Source: Xenoacremonium recifei | Lineage: Eukaryota; Ascomycota; Sordariomycetes; Hypocreales; Nectriaceae | Direction: 5' to 3' | Length of the DNA stretch: 64,000 nucleotides | Assembly: GCA_012184525.1 (NCBI GenBank) | Contig: WOFQ01000068.1 | Span: forward strand, 1-64,000 | Shown here: piece by piece, positions 9,157 to 20,054 of the stretch | How the letters are laid out: the number at the start of each line of letters is the position of its first letter | How positions within the stretch are numbered: the first letter of the stretch is position 1 | Made by a program: the position numbers and the translations under genes | The notes under the pieces: generated by a model | What the model was told of the DNA's origin: nothing | Seen by the model: the letters and a program-made list of their open reading frames with translations, nothing else | The model's database searches: none

Positions 9157-12100
9157 CGTGCTGACTCGAGCTAGGTCATGATGATCAAGGCCGCTTTAGG
9201 AATGTTCGGACGACGCCGTTCGGGGCCGGCACGTTATCGAACACTACCCAATGGCTTTGCGTAACAAACTCTGCCAACATACGAGTAGGGTTGAGACGAT
9301 GCTCATCCCCACGGCATCCCCACCGCCCCCGTAGACCGTCGTGACGGACGTTGGGAAGACTATAGACAGGCATGCCATGTGCGTGCAGTCGCGGTTCAGT
9401 TCTGGAACAGCCAGGTCCGGTGGTATGTCATCTAGCCTCCGCCAGGGCCCCCAAGGGGACCGCAGGCCATTGGCTGGCCCGCCTCTTTCTAGAAGCTCCA
9501 GCGCAATGTTCGACGCGCCGACATTGGTCACTCCACAAGGTGAGAAAGGCCGGTGTGCCGGCGCTTCCGGGTTGCGGCTTGAGCTAGGGGGCGGCATCCC
9601 TGTCGCCACCACCCAGGTGAGTTGCTGAATCCTCCCTCACCGTGAAAGACAGTTAGCCGCGCTCGCTACGTGCATCGGCGGTTCCTAGATTGACGAAATG
9701 GCCTTATGGTGATGCTTGCCGGCTGATGATTCCTGTCACATTGCAACGTGAGATCCAGGCACCAGGCTCGCTTGGCCGGTAGTTCGCTGTTGGCGTGGCC
9801 GAGGACCCGAAACTCGCCCTCTGGCCTGCTCCAGCGCGGTTCCGCTCGTCCTGGAGAGTGTCAAAGTGTTACGAGACGAGAAACCTCTGAATAATGGACC
9901 GAGTCGCGTGGCAACGCGCAAAGGGAGCCTGCCCCAATGTTTCCCCGTGGCTACCCAGCAGTCCCCACGGAGATTGCCCGGGGACTCTTTTCGTTATGTC
10001 ATGACTGAAGAATGTCTCTCGTAATGGTTATGGGGAATGCTGGCCGACCCCGAGAAGTTGCCTGCGGGGATACAGCAGCTTCTCCAGGTTCGCGAAGACT
10101 CAGCACTTGAAGCCATCATGGCGGCTGAACATAGGGCTGCAGGCCAAGCCCAGTTAGTTGTGCCTCATACGCCGCAACACAGCCCGGGCTGAGGGAAATG
10201 AGCTCATCATGCTGCGAACCAACCGATTAGCGGCTTAGCAAGCCTGTCTTTCCCCTTCTCTCTGCGATAAGATAAACTGCCCTGAATGGTTTGCATACGG
10301 GAGCGAGCTGTCAATCCTCTTAGCACTGGATCCATCGCGCGCCCTTCCAGGATGGCCCGTCCTCAACCACCACTCAACCCTCGACAAGACTTCGCTCCCG
10401 GGACCGGCTAGCTAACGGGTGATGATCAAGCGACGACCGGCCCGGTTCTTAGGCATTTCGATGAAAATCCCGCTTGGTGGTTTGAGGTTTATCCCCTAGA
10501 TCACCACCTTAACCTGCTAGCCTCCCCGCCTGGCGCCCTAGTTGTCTCCAGCGGCTCCGACAGAGGATTAGGTTCGTGACTTGGAAGTCTCGAATCGCAT
10601 CAGTCATCCACGGGGCCCCGGCCGTAGGAGCAGGATGGCAACGAAGGCGAGTATGCTTAAGATTACGGAGGCGTTGGGGTGCAGTGGTGAGAGTTGGGGA
10701 TGAGGAGGTTTCGAGGGGTTGTTAGTCATAGAAACTCATTCTCTCGTGTCGGCAACTCCAGGTCTCTCCAGGCCGTTCGAGGAGGCCCAGCAGGGGTCCG
10801 TAAGCTACATGCGGGGGAATTGAGCTATAGTCGAGCCACAGGAACCAACAGAGACTCCTACGAACGCCTGCGCGGCAACTGTCAACACCCTTGTAAACCG
10901 TGTCTTCGAGAACTGAAGTCTTTGACGATAAGCAGATCTGGCTAGCCCCGATACCGATATCTGCTGCAGGAAATCTTCCCGCGCTAAGATGGTGAGGTCA
11001 CCTCATCTCGTCAAGGGAGCGCGCACACATCTCATCTGTGATGAAAGACCGGGAGACCGGGCAGGGAAGGGACAAGTCGAAAAGATAGCGGCCCGACATC
11101 TACGGCATGTACTCGAGTCGTGTCGTCAATTAGCTCACTCGCCGATTACGTTGCGCCGGCTAGCCAGAACAATGGTGGTCAGCCTCCGAGTTTGGATAGC
11201 CGCGCCGGGCCCCCAACCCTGAATTGGGCTTCAGCTGAGATGGGGAACTGCGAATTCCCAGTGGAGAATTTCGGAAAACACCTCTGAGACAGGAGATTCC
11301 CTGTCCAAGCGCCGCGGTCCTGTCCCGGGATCGATCCTGTTGGCCTGGAACAGGGCGACAAAACCGGCATTATGCAGATAGTACCCACGAAAGGAGGCCG
11401 TCGCGGCTCGATTCAAACACCGCAACCCAACATCTTCGGCTTCCAATAGTTCGTTCCGAACGACCCTAGTACCTGTTGATGGCTTTGATGTAATACTTTC
11501 ATACGTTAATAACTTTGTAGGACGGTGATCACCGATGACGCCTTATATTGGTAGCCACCCTATACCATCAAACATTTTCATGCATACACAACTTTCGAGA
11601 TGTTTTTTGACCTTAATTCCGTTAAGAAATCGAGATTACTCATAAAGGTAACTAGAAAACAATGAGCAATGGAGAAAGAGGATTTTAGGTCGTACATTGA
11701 CAGGATGGTGCACATGTTAGGCTTGGGAATAGAAACATGTCTATTCAACCTTCTATCTTCTTGCCAAGGGCTTGGTTTTACATAATGATCTAGCCATGTT
11801 GTGCTGATTGGCAACCGCTAATAATCGGCCCGCAAGGGAATAGAATTATCCGTTCGTAGGATCCCTCTCCCATAACACACACGCGACCTTGTAGTGTCGC
11901 CTACAAACTGGAGTTCTTTGACACCGCCGAGCGAAAATCTATGCCTTTATTGTATGAACCTAGATTGTTAGGGGAATTCCTAACTTCATAGCTCTATCAA
12001 GTAGTGTTTCTACCGTGGCCGCGCGCTTAAATTGACACCCCAGACAGATGGACAAGGAGCCAAGAAGTGACCTTGGATGGAAATCGAGTTCCCAGCCAGT

Positions 12101-14198
12101 CATCTCGATTTCTTTCTCCAAAGCAACACGTAGCTCATCGCCAGCTCTAAAAGAAACCAAATTCAAACGAATCTCCTCTGTAAAGTTTGCATTTGCCGGT
12201 TTTGAGACCAGCATTCTATCGGTTATCGGATCAGATCATGCAGCCGGGTAGGCCTACCTGATTAGATCTGTTGCCCATTTTACCCATACTGGCCCGTGAG
12301 TACCTCTTATCGTGACCCAGTAGACTTGAGTAATAGATATGCGTTATCGAAGTACTAGTCTTCTCGCATCAGACCACTTCCAGAGCATGTAAGGCCAGAT
12401 CAGTGACGTCTCGGATCTGATCGAATCGGCTCACAGGCCGGTAGTGGCTTATTACCCCTTCGAGTAACCGTCGAAAAAGCAAACATTAGTGCTTGCATGA
12501 CAGGGTTGAATCCTTTCTGACAGATCCTCTCACCAAATTGCCCTTCCTAGTGATGGGATTGGAGTTGCAGATGAACTAACTTTGCCACTTCGCCGACTTT
12601 GCTCGTCCCGATGTGCCGCCATCTTGTATGTTCAATCATACGCTAAAGATCATGCCACCTTGCAGGTTTCCTAGCTGAATCCTGGCTGTGTTTTACGGAA
12701 AACGAGAGCGATTCCATACCGTATCTTATCGACGTAGAGTTCGTAGTGACATGCCACAATTAGCATAGACACCCATGAACAGTCGAAACCGGTTTCTTTA
12801 CACCACTGAATTGCCATTTCATTACCACAATACAACTATATTCCGGCACGATTGCATTTTATATGAGTATCGAGGGTTGGCAATTGCCATCATCTACGCC
12901 GAAAGTTCACGAACGCCGAACATCTTTCCAAAGAACGGATTCCAAGAGACCGAACTTTGAGACAATGAAAGCTTCGACCGGAGTCTGTTGGATAGCCGGA
13001 GATTATTATATCTAATGATAGGCGGATGTATACCGTAATTGTGGTTGGAAACGGGTTGTAAATGAGACTTAACGATCCCGGGTCTCATTTCTGTCGTCGC
13101 GTTTGCAGTTTTAACTTCAAGATAGGAACTCGAGATATAAAACGATATGCAAACTGTATATAGATGGTAGTGATGGTACTACGTATTTCGCACCAGTTGT
13201 CAGATGTGTCAAGTCACGCGTAGAACCGAAGATACCATGTGCTTCCCCAAACAGGAGAACTGACGTATGCTCGAATTATCCCGTGTACATCAAACGTATA
13301 GAGTTTACCCAGCCCTCAAAAGCGTAGCATCTTTGCTAGAATTTTTCGGAGGTTGGCAGGAGCAGGACTAGCAAAGATCCATCTCCTGTTCAAGCAAACG
13401 AACCCACGTAGAGATTATCATACAAGTCTATTGAACTTCCGCTACTATTTGGAAATATTCACCGAAATTGAATGCTATCAAGTGCAAGTCATGGGACTAT
13501 GGGTGTGTGAAAACTCACGCTAGTCGTTAGACACATATCATCGAGCTATAAGATAAGTGAGGTTAACATCAATATGAACAACACTAGTATAGGGACCTAG
13601 GAAAGTTTTCCGTACCACGACACCCATTGACCTTTTAGTAGAGAGGAGTATATGATGATCGAAGATCGAAGAAAAACATTTGTTCAAAATTGGGGAATCT
13701 TGGCAGCGAAGTCCAAGCATTTTCCACGACACCAGAGATCTAAGTCGGTTCAAACTTGCGTCAAACAAACCAAGAGGCAAATTGTGACACTAGGAGAAGG
13801 AAAGAAGCAAAGTTTCATCTGCAATTGCGAATTTTCATCTGAGCCTGGTTGCTAACATATATGACAAGCACCTCCCTTCCTTCCGGTGGCTCATGAAATT
13901 TCTCTCTATCTTGAAATCACGAATAGGTGTGTATTTTCCCAAGACAAAATTGAACTTTATACGAAAATTTCCTGCGAGCAACCATCTCCCTGTAATCGAA
14001 TCGTCATTACTCAAGTCTACTCCCTCTTGCCAGTCACACATTATCAGGTACACCTAGTAGTAGAGCTGTTATCAACGATATATGCTCGCCTCCCCCTCAA
14101 ATGGAAAGCAAAATAGGCGTTCCTCTTATCTGAAGAGCCAACAAGAGTTTCAGAAGAAAAAAGATGGAAAAAAAAAAAGGAAACTCCTGTAAGAGCGG
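9157..14198. other. gene-poor island, left part (GC-richer then AT-richer)
   Basis: Five kilobases have no convincing protein gene. 9157-11460 is GC-rich and includes the permease promoter. From about 11460 the sequence becomes visibly AT-richer. Only short frames occur, the most protein-like being 11960-12214 (minus), listed separately. No terminal inverted repeats, LTRs or transposase motifs were recognised, but an old mutated element cannot be excluded. Confidence 0.5.
11960..12214 (-). CDS. unrecognised small ORF (84 aa), doubtful
   Basis: A short ATG-initiated frame of 84 residues with mixed charged and hydrophobic content and no low-complexity bias. It resembles no family I recognise. 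It stands alone in the gene-poor island with no adjacent exon found, so it could be a chance frame or a relic of a decayed gene. Confidence 0.15.
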   Translation of the reverse strand: MLVSKPANANFTEEIRLNLVSFRAGDELRVALEKEIEMTGWELDFHPRSLLGSLSICLGCQFKRAATVETLLDRAMKLGIPLTI

Positions 14199-14203
14199 AA
14201 AAA
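14199..14203 (-). terminator. Pol III terminator (T5)
   Basis: Five consecutive T residues on the minus strand, four bases after the discriminator position of the adjacent tRNA. A longer T run (about 12) follows further downstream and would act as a backup. Confidence 0.6.
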
Positions 14204-14207
14204 GAGT

Positions 14208-14295
14208 TGGACTTACGGGGGATCGAACCCCGGACCTTTCAATGAAGCATCGTTCGTAATGCGGATCGAAAATCATACCACTAGACCATAAGCCC
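14208..14295 (-). tRNA. probable tRNA gene with ~16-nt intron (isotype uncertain, Ala-like identity elements)
   Basis: Read on the minus strand, a 7-bp acceptor stem (GGGCTTA / TAAGTCC, G3-U70 wobble, discriminator A73) encloses the rest. The D arm contains the A box TGGTCTAGTGG. The T arm is CGGGG-TTCGATC-CCCCG and includes the B box GGTTCGATCCC. The anticodon stem TTCGA / TTGAA encloses 23 bases instead of 7, implying a 16-nt intron. Standard numbering gives anticodon CGC (Ala), which fits the G3-U70 alanine identity pair, but position 33 would then be C rather than the near-universal T. The D arm resembles tRNA-Pro. A one-base shifted stem (TTTCG/TGAAA) would restore T33 and give CCG (Arg), at the cost of position 26. 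Whether it is functional is unproven. Confidence 0.72.
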
Positions 14296-17032
14296 CAATT
14301 CGTGAAAATTTTTCTTCTTATTAATTACTATCCAGGCTACGCACTTCTTGAAATCATGCCTATCCTCGAAATTATGCGAAATAAACCCCCGTCTCGCTCT
14401 TACACGGCTGGTATGACTCAGACATCTCACAATGATACTTGGGTTCGATAGTTTTGCAAAGAAGCAATTCTTTCTATTCGAAACGCCTTTCGAGGGTAGG
14501 CATATACACTCTAAATTATCGTAAGACAAGACACAAGGAAAGAAATCCTAATACATCTTTTGAATAACAAAGATAGAGTCTGATAGGTTTTGCTGAAGTC
14601 TTGGATCAAATCATTCTCAGTCCTAAGATGAGACTATCTTCCCATGGTTCATCAACCTCCAAAACCGGATTCTCAGACGTGACGGCCCGGCGATGACTAC
14701 CATTAATCAAATGCCCAGAGACGGGACCAAAATTCGGAAGACCAGTGTTTTAATACACTTTGTGGTTCGCTGATGTCCTTGGATGTTGCCATATGATGTC
14801 TTAGTCCACGGGCACGAGGTTGAGAATAAGTCAGGCGTCAACTTCAAAGGAGAATCGCTTGGGAATGGTGAATGAGAAAAGCAGATTGAGTGGCTTTTTA
14901 TTTGTATTGGTGACTGTTAAGCTGTCATGCAAATAAAGACTGGTCTCACATGTGCTCACACGAGAGGTGACGCATTTACGCAAGGCTCTCGATGAGATCT
15001 CCGGGTCCATCATGAACGCCTGTGAGCAATGAGTGAGCAAACTATATTAAGAAGAGTATATTTATTATTATACGGGTACTTTCACTGATATAAACGAGAC
15101 CCGTGTAAAATATGAAGGAGTACATGGCCCCTTCGAATATTTTAGAAGCTTGTGTATAAGGTAGTTCCATGTCCTGAGATTTCAAGATACTTATCGTTGT
15201 TTACAAGCCAAGCCCAAAAGTCCCGAGAAAAGATTCTCTGAGCAAGGATAAGTGTTGAACACGAGCAGATGGATAGGCATACCAAGAAAATATCTGAACA
15301 TCATCATAATATGTCTTTTCTCATTCGCCACCTGATGTATGAAACGGGAACCTCGATAGACGGTGAAAGTTTCTTCGTGGCCCGATATCTGCCTAAAAAG
15401 CCCCTTTCTTTCAACTTCTTGGTTGGGCATCTTCATCGTGGTCAAATCTCACTCTCTGATAGGCCTTCTTGGCGTCGGTGGCTGTACGCACTGCCGCAGC
15501 AACTGAACCCACGGATCACCATTGAGTCTTGGCGTTGAAGTTGAAGTTGAAGTTCAGAGTCTTGGCAATCCCGTTGCAAATCCACACTGTTATCGGTACT
15601 TTTAATTTCGACACGCCATTATTGAAGACCTTGGCGGTGGTTTGTTCCAACCCTGCCTACCCACTCGCGGACGGCAGTCCCGGGAGCCGCTGACAGGGGA
15701 GTCTGCCTCCTGAAGTTTCACGAAGTCGATGTCAACGTGGCAACAAGGGGAATAAATGTTTTTCTTTTGCTTTAGTTCTATTTGTAAAAAATGCGTCTTA
15801 ATCTTTGAGTGGCGCCGAAGCTTCCCTTCCGGAATGTTACCTTTGTCGGAAGCAGCCACGAGAAATCTTCGGGAGCGAAGAGTCGAGATGACGCTAATCA
15901 GGATCGACCCGACGGGACTTATCAGCACCCATGCGAGGCTCCTTTTTGGGCACTGACATAGCCCTGCCATGCTGCCAGCGCTGTAATTTGAGGCTCGGCC
16001 TTACCTGACTCTCGGTGAGGCCCCTTTATTCTGGGCCTCGGTGGGATCTGCGCCGATTGGCCCGGAGCCCGCCAGCTTCACGGGATATCAGCCACCGGCC
16101 GGGCTCCGATCACGTTACGGCGTCTCGGTACACGTCAAAAGGTGGCCCCCCACGTATGAGCCCTTCTCGTGTTGTGGGCCATTTCTGACAGGTTCCAGAC
16201 GGGAGGTCTAGAGCCTTCTGTTGATGCTCCGATGATCGCTGGTGAGGCCTCTCCAAGATGCGTCACGCCCTGAAGACTGCCGCTACAGGACCTGTCTTGG
16301 CGTCAATGGCGACAGTGACCTGAGCTGGCTCGTCCTTGCACTCGTCTGCGCCACTCTGCGCTGCAATATCGCAAGGCGAAAGGGACTTTTTAAGATTGAA
16401 GACATTCCGATCTTCGGCGCCCAGCTTGCCAAGTCTCCTGCGAGTTGGCTGACTCGTCATGGCAAATTCCTGTTCGAGACGGCATGTTGGGTGCTTGGCC
16501 GTTCAAGGCCCCCTGGTCCCGGTCTGCCATTAGTGTCCGCCAGAGCCTCAACATGGCGGCACTCAGCACGAACTACGCCCAAAAATGGCGATACAGCAGA
16601 GTTTTCCGCTGCTATCAGGGACCCAGTTGGAGCCACTTTGGGCTCGCCTTCAGGGAATAAGCATCGCTCCCGGGGTTCTGGTTCGGCGCAAATACTCTGC
16701 AGGTACCGCGCAGACACGCATATCACGAGATTGCACGGGGAAGCCATATCATGATCCGCACCCTTCGTAATCCCGTCCTGGGCGCAGTCGCTATAGTCTG
16801 GCCTGTTCCAAAGGGCTCTGATAACGGCCCAAGCAATTGGTCTCTCCACTCACACATAACAGGGTGTTTTCTCACCACGCCACCAGCGGAGAGTGGCACA
16901 TTTATACTTCTCAGTTGTTTCTCGATTTCTTGAGAATGGTTTCTCCCAAGCTTTCATTCACATTTGCTTTTCAACAAATTACCAAGAGGGACCAGTCCCC
17001 GCGAATACGGTGTCCTTTCTCCCCTCGCAAAC
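14296..17032. other. gene-poor island, right part, and promoter of the Mae1-like gene
   Basis: AT-rich to about 15500, then clearly GC-rich to 16900. A (GTTGAA)x3 microrepeat lies around 15533-15551. A minus-strand frame ending at 15191 (about 80 codons from its first ATG) has no recognisable domain. The GC-rich part just upstream of the Mae1-like gene holds a CGG-N3-CCG pair (CCGGGCTCCG, near 16099-16108) that could be a zinc-cluster regulator site. Confidence 0.45.
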
Positions 17033-18367
17033 ATGGAGCGACGATACGCAGAATCTCTGTGGGTTGACTCGAACGTCTCGACTCGACGCAACTCGGTGGA
17101 ATCCCTTTCGGCGATGAACCTCCCCCTTGCGAGCTCCAACCTCGAGCGCGACGATTCGGCCAACCCCATCAAGCCGCATTGCCCCAAATCAATGGCACCA
17201 ATACTAGAAAAGCGAAATACTATTCCAGATGTCGAAAAGGCCAGCGACATGTCGGATGAAAAGCAAAACATCAAGCTGTCTGTCCGGCAACGGCTAGAGC
17301 ACTTTACCTGGGCCTGGTTCACTCTACCTATGAGCTCCGGCGGCATCTCACTCCTTATCCGGGCCCAACCACACCAATTCCCCGGGCTTGTGACAATTGG
17401 CATGGTTGTTTACATCATCAACATTGTCATCTTCACGTTGGCATGTCTCGCAATTGCATGCCGTTTCGCGCTCAACCCTCCCACCTTTGTCAAGTCATTG
17501 ACACACCCTCGTGAGGGCTTCTTCTTTCCGACATTCTTCTTAGCTATTGCGACCCTTATCACCAGTACTCAACGGTATGCGATGCCGTTGAATGACACGT
17601 CTTTGATACCCGCTACCCAGGCAATCTTCTGGATCTACGTCGTCTCCACGTCGATCCTGGCTGTGGTTCAGTACATGTACCTCTTTTCAAGCCATAGCTT
17701 CGGTCTTCAGACCATGATGCCGAGCTGGCTTTTGCCCATCTTCCCCGTTATGCTAGCTGGGACTGTTAGCTGGGTCATCCTAGATACCCAAGACAACATT
17801 GACCCCTTGCCTTTCATCGCCGCTGGCGTGACGTGCCAAGGGCTAGGCTTCTTCATCTCGTTGATGATGTACGCCCACATGGTTGGCCGGCTTATGCAAT
17901 CTGGTCTACCCAATAGAGAACATCGCACTGGCCTTTTCATGTGTGTCGGCCCTCCAGCTTTCACAGCACTGGCCTTGGTTGGACTGGCAGACAAGATGCC
18001 CAACACTATTGCCACTGCACATCAACTCGTCGTGGACGTCGATACCGTCCGCGGTGCAGCTCTGATGGCCGCTATCTTCCTCTGGGCACTCAGCTTCTGG
18101 TGGTTCCTCATTGCTGCCGCCTCGGTGGCCATGTCACCGCCCAAATATTTCCACCTCGGGTGGTGGCCGCTCGTCTTCCCTAACACTGGCTTCACGCTTG
18201 CGACCATTTCCATCGGGAATGAGTTCCAGAGCCAGGGCATTTTGTGGTTCGCTACTGCAATGAGCATTCTCGTCATCATAACATTCTTGGTTGTATTCTT
18301 TTTCAACATCCGCGCCGTCATTGTCGGGGATATCATGTGGCCGGGCAAAGATGAGGATGCGGATTAA
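17033..18367 (+). CDS. C4-dicarboxylate/malate transporter (TDT family, Mae1-like)
   Basis: A single-exon gene of 444 residues. The ATG at 17033 has A at -3; the frame extends 23 codons further upstream only from a TTG. A Ser/Arg-rich cytosolic N-terminus of about 80 residues precedes the family entry block RLEHFTWAWFTLPMSSGG. About ten transmembrane helices follow, with the VGPPAFTALALVG and LGWWPLVFPNTGFTLAT blocks characteristic of the tellurite-resistance/dicarboxylate transporter family. Members include the yeast malate permease Mae1 and the sulfite pump Ssu1. The WWPLVFPNTGF region fits malate carriers as well as sulfite pumps, so substrate assignment is by family only. It is expected in the plasma membrane. 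Confidence 0.85.
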   Translation: MERRYAESLWVDSNVSTRRNSVESLSAMNLPLASSNLERDDSANPIKPHCPKSMAPILEKRNTIPDVEKASDMSDEKQNIKLSVRQRLEHFTWAWFTLPMSSGGISLLIRAQPHQFPGLVTIGMVVYIINIVIFTLACLAIACRFALNPPTFVKSLTHPREGFFFPTFFLAIATLITSTQRYAMPLNDTSLIPATQAIFWIYVVSTSILAVVQYMYLFSSHSFGLQTMMPSWLLPIFPVMLAGTVSWVILDTQDNIDPLPFIAAGVTCQGLGFFISLMMYAHMVGRLMQSGLPNREHRTGLFMCVGPPAFTALALVGLADKMPNTIATAHQLVVDVDTVRGAALMAAIFLWALSFWWFLIAAASVAMSPPKYFHLGWWPLVFPNTGFTLATISIGNEFQSQGILWFATAMSILVIITFLVVFFFNIRAVIVGDIMWPGKDEDAD

Positions 18368-19070
18368 TTGTCGTACACTTAGCGAGCGTTTTCTTTTGTT
18401 GCATACTGGAGTCGCATCATACGGATAGACAAAGGATGGTTCCGGGAGACCGTCCATTGGTGTTATGGGATTCATGGCCCGTCTTGAGAGACGCCGGCCA
18501 ACAAGGGAAGGACATAGAAAGATACCATATAGACAATACCTAATATTTGGGAATGCAGGATAGATAATAAAGAAAAGCAGCTTGCTTTACACGCTGGCTG
18601 TTCCGTGGTCACGAGATGAGATCTGCGCTAATCCAAGCCCACTGAGTGGCACTATACGAGCCTCAGCGATGGCTGACGCCAGCCATCTGGGTCACAGGCA
18701 TCGACAGCATTGCGAAGGCGTACGTGATTCGTTGCATTCAGAAATCTAATGCAGGTCCGGAGATTATTTGCGGAATTACGCAGAGACGTCACTCTTTGCA
18801 GATTTTAAAGTTCTCATTTTCCGTGTGGTTTTGATGGGCGGTTCAAGAAGCTGCTGCTATACATTCGGGTGCAGAGCCTAACGGTGGCACGTAAGTGGCG
18901 GACACGGAGTTAAGGTCCCCATACCGCCATCAAGAATGCTATTTGCCCAGAAATGATATAAGTTGCTGCTTTTCATGCCAGAACATCGTACTTTAAATAG
19001 TCGAAAGGATTCATTTGATATCTCAACCAACTTTCTGGTCCTAGTATCCTCGTCTTCCAGCCTCTTAAAA
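18368..19070. other. intergenic, SDR promoter
   Basis: It separates two genes in tandem on the plus strand. A TATA-like TTTAAATAG lies near 18992, about 80 bases upstream of the SDR start. No other gene is seen. Confidence 0.5.
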
Positions 19071-19895
19071 ATGTCTAAAGTCTGGTTTGTTACTGGCTCT
19101 TCGCGAGGCCTCGGCCTAGGAATAGTTGAGACTGTCCTCTCCAAAACAAAAGACAGGGTCGTCGCAACTGCTCGAAAAGCTGCGGATCTGAGCCACTTGG
19201 TCGACAAGTACGGCTCTGAGAGAGTCTTGGCGGTCTCCGTGGATGTTGCAAAGAATGAGCAGGTCGTCGATGCCGTCGATCAAGCCATTAAGAAGTTCGG
19301 ACGTCTGGATGTTGTGGTGAACAACGCTGGCTATGCCGATACTGCATCCTTGGAAGATATGACCTTGGAATCCTTCAAGGCTCAGGTCGACACCAACTTC
19401 TTCGGTGTGGTTTATGTCACAAAAGCTGTCGTCCCTATTCTTCGCAAACAAGGCTCTGGCCACATCATCCAAGTTTCTTCCATCGGTGGCAGAGTTGGCT
19501 CCCCCGGGCTATCGGCATACCAGAGCGCGAAGTGGGCTGTTGGCGGCTTCTCTACAGCCGTCGCCAAAGAGGTCAACCCCTTGGGCATCAACGTCACCAT
19601 CGTGGAGCCGGGTGGTATTAAGACGGATTGGGCCTTTTCGTCAATGGGCATTTTCCCTGTTAGCGAACCATATGAAAAGACAGTCGGAGCCTTTTTGACA
19701 ATCAGAGATCAGATCAAGGACAGCTGGTCTTCGGCAGAGGATATCGCCAATATCATTCTGGAGATCACGAATGTGGAAGATCCTCCTCTGCATCTACTCG
19801 CTGGCCGTGATACAGTAGATTATGCCAAGATGACCGCGAACGAGCTGGCGGCTTCAGACGAGAAGTGGAACCATCTTACCGTATCGCGAGTCTAG
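19071..19895 (+). CDS. short-chain dehydrogenase/reductase (classical SDR)
   Basis: A single exon, 274 residues, starting at the ATG in AAAATGTC. All classical SDR landmarks are present: TGSSRGLG nucleotide-binding loop at 8-15, NNAG at 84-87, catalytic Ser137, Tyr150 and Lys154 (YQSAK). Arg at the end of the second strand (ATARK) suggests a preference for NADP(H). It is a soluble NAD(P)-dependent oxidoreductase of unknown substrate. It resembles the bacterial-type SDRs that fungi use for carbonyl reduction, with the variable substrate loop around residues 185-215. It is convergent with the asparaginase gene, only 159 bases away, so neighbourhood gives no pathway clue. Confidence 0.9.
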   Translation: MSKVWFVTGSSRGLGLGIVETVLSKTKDRVVATARKAADLSHLVDKYGSERVLAVSVDVAKNEQVVDAVDQAIKKFGRLDVVVNNAGYADTASLEDMTLESFKAQVDTNFFGVVYVTKAVVPILRKQGSGHIIQVSSIGGRVGSPGLSAYQSAKWAVGGFSTAVAKEVNPLGINVTIVEPGGIKTDWAFSSMGIFPVSEPYEKTVGAFLTIRDQIKDSWSSAEDIANIILEITNVEDPPLHLLAGRDTVDYAKMTANELAASDEKWNHLTVSRV

Positions 19896-20054
19896 AATTC
19901 ACCTCAGGATTTTGGAGTATCTTTAGGATCAGTCATCTTGCGCGGCATATATAAATAAAGACAACATCATAAACTGGATTCAATTCTCATTTGATATCTC
20001 TTGGGCTCTTGCAGCCTGTCCTATATCGACAATCTATTAATATGATTAGGTTTT

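Noticed and set aside
16242..16754. 170-codon plus-strand frame upstream of the Mae1-like gene
   Set aside because: The composition is R/S/G-rich, there is no domain, and it overlaps other equally long chance frames. It lies in a GC-rich promoter region.
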